From IMG/VR virus record IMGVR_UViG_3300027721_000019, positions 1 to 58,122 of that record: a stretch of DNA of 58,122 nt; one strand, 5' to 3'. Each line of letters begins with the position of its first letter. Position 1 is the first letter of the stretch. Positions 57,898-58,122 of the stretch are shown one piece after another. Under the pieces are notes generated by a model that was not told the DNA's origin, searched no databases, and worked only from the letters and a program-made list of their open reading frames with translations. The DNA comes from a virus. The position numbers were made by a program, and so were the translations under genes.

Positions 57898-58122
57898 ATG
57901 GCTGAACTTAAACCAGATAATAGTAAAATTGTTACACCAACTACGCCTACTGCGCAGACTACAAGTACTACAACTTCAAAGTACCCTGTAAGTACTCCTA
58001 CCCCTGTACCCCCTGCTCAGGCTGCAACACAAGCTAAAGATGCTAAAACAGATCAGGTTAATTATAATAAGAAACCAGGCGGGGCAAGTCATACAGAGGC
58101 ATTTGCAGCTAAGGCTCAATTT
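57898..58122 (+). CDS. Thr/Pro/Ala-rich protein (partial, 5' end)
   Basis: The first 75 codons of a gene run off the window. The product begins MAELKPDNSKIVTPTTPTAQ and continues with Thr, Ser, Pro and Ala repeats, then a more charged part (KTDQVNYNKKPGG). The visible part looks disordered. Nothing identifies the function. Confidence 0.6.
   Translation, partial: MAELKPDNSKIVTPTTPTAQTTSTTTSKYPVSTPTPVPPAQAATQAKDAKTDQVNYNKKPGGASHTEAFAAKAQF

Noticed and set aside
1-58122. tRNA genes, integrase, attachment sites and insertion sequences
   Set aside because: Intergenic gaps are too short for tRNAs and no cloverleaf, transposase or recombinase motif was seen.

Overview
This window is part of the genome of a large T4-like tailed phage (contractile tail, myovirus). 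The evidence is a near-complete set of T4-type structural homologues recognisable by motif: gp32 ssDNA-binding protein, gp45 sliding clamp, gp44 clamp loader, gp16/gp17 terminase, gp18 sheath, gp19 tube, gp25, gp53, a split gp6 and gp27-like baseplate proteins, gp13/gp14/gp4 neck and head-completion proteins, gp21 protease, gp22 scaffold and gp23 capsid. The DNA is AT-rich and the host cannot be named from it. Most genes lack a Shine-Dalgarno sequence; the major capsid gene is a clear exception.

Layout. 1-3185: a highly expressed block with gp32, a FolE2-type GTP cyclohydrolase, a Pro-rich protein and the sliding clamp. 3211-17692: two unknown genes, large terminase, sheath, three tube-like proteins, two gp26-like proteins, a repeat protein, tandem gp48/gp54-like paralogues, gp53-like and gp27-like hub genes. 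17667-19224 (minus): clamp loader, dUTPase and a 54-residue protein. 19280-20415 (plus): small terminase and a C1q-like fibre. 20412-23681 (minus): ribonucleotide reductase NrdA and NrdB and an unknown gene. 23728-44764: gp25, gp6 (interrupted by an in-frame TAG), six very large or unusual baseplate/fibre proteins with PKD, NHL-propeller and LamG-like modules, and a tail-collar fibre. 44810-53354: an acidic core-type protein, neck proteins, gp4, a minus-strand membrane protein, then gp21-gp22-gp23 and a small late protein. 53451-58122: an accessory cassette of fibre-like proteins, including an RCC1-type propeller and a 39-residue very basic peptide. No portal, tape measure, lysozyme, tRNA, CRISPR or insertion sequence was found. 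No gene-free stretch exceeds 300 bases.

How it works together. About half of the genes carry a TAAATA box 5-21 bases before the start codon, the same core as the T4 late promoter (TATAAATA). T4 late transcription uses the sliding clamp as activator, and a gp45 homologue is encoded here. The boxes sit so close to the start codons that many late mRNAs would be leaderless or nearly so. Nucleotide-supply genes (nrdA, nrdB, dut) and the clamp loader lie in minus-strand islands inside the late region. Several fibre proteins share one short N-terminal motif, suggesting a common socket on the virion.

Most notable observations: the in-frame amber codon in gp6; the TAAATA-box system with leaderless geometry and two divergent promoter pairs; a G-free 5' leader before gp32; FolE2 beside gp32; and tail proteins built from propellers and jelly rolls, including a propeller apparently inserted into a LamG domain.
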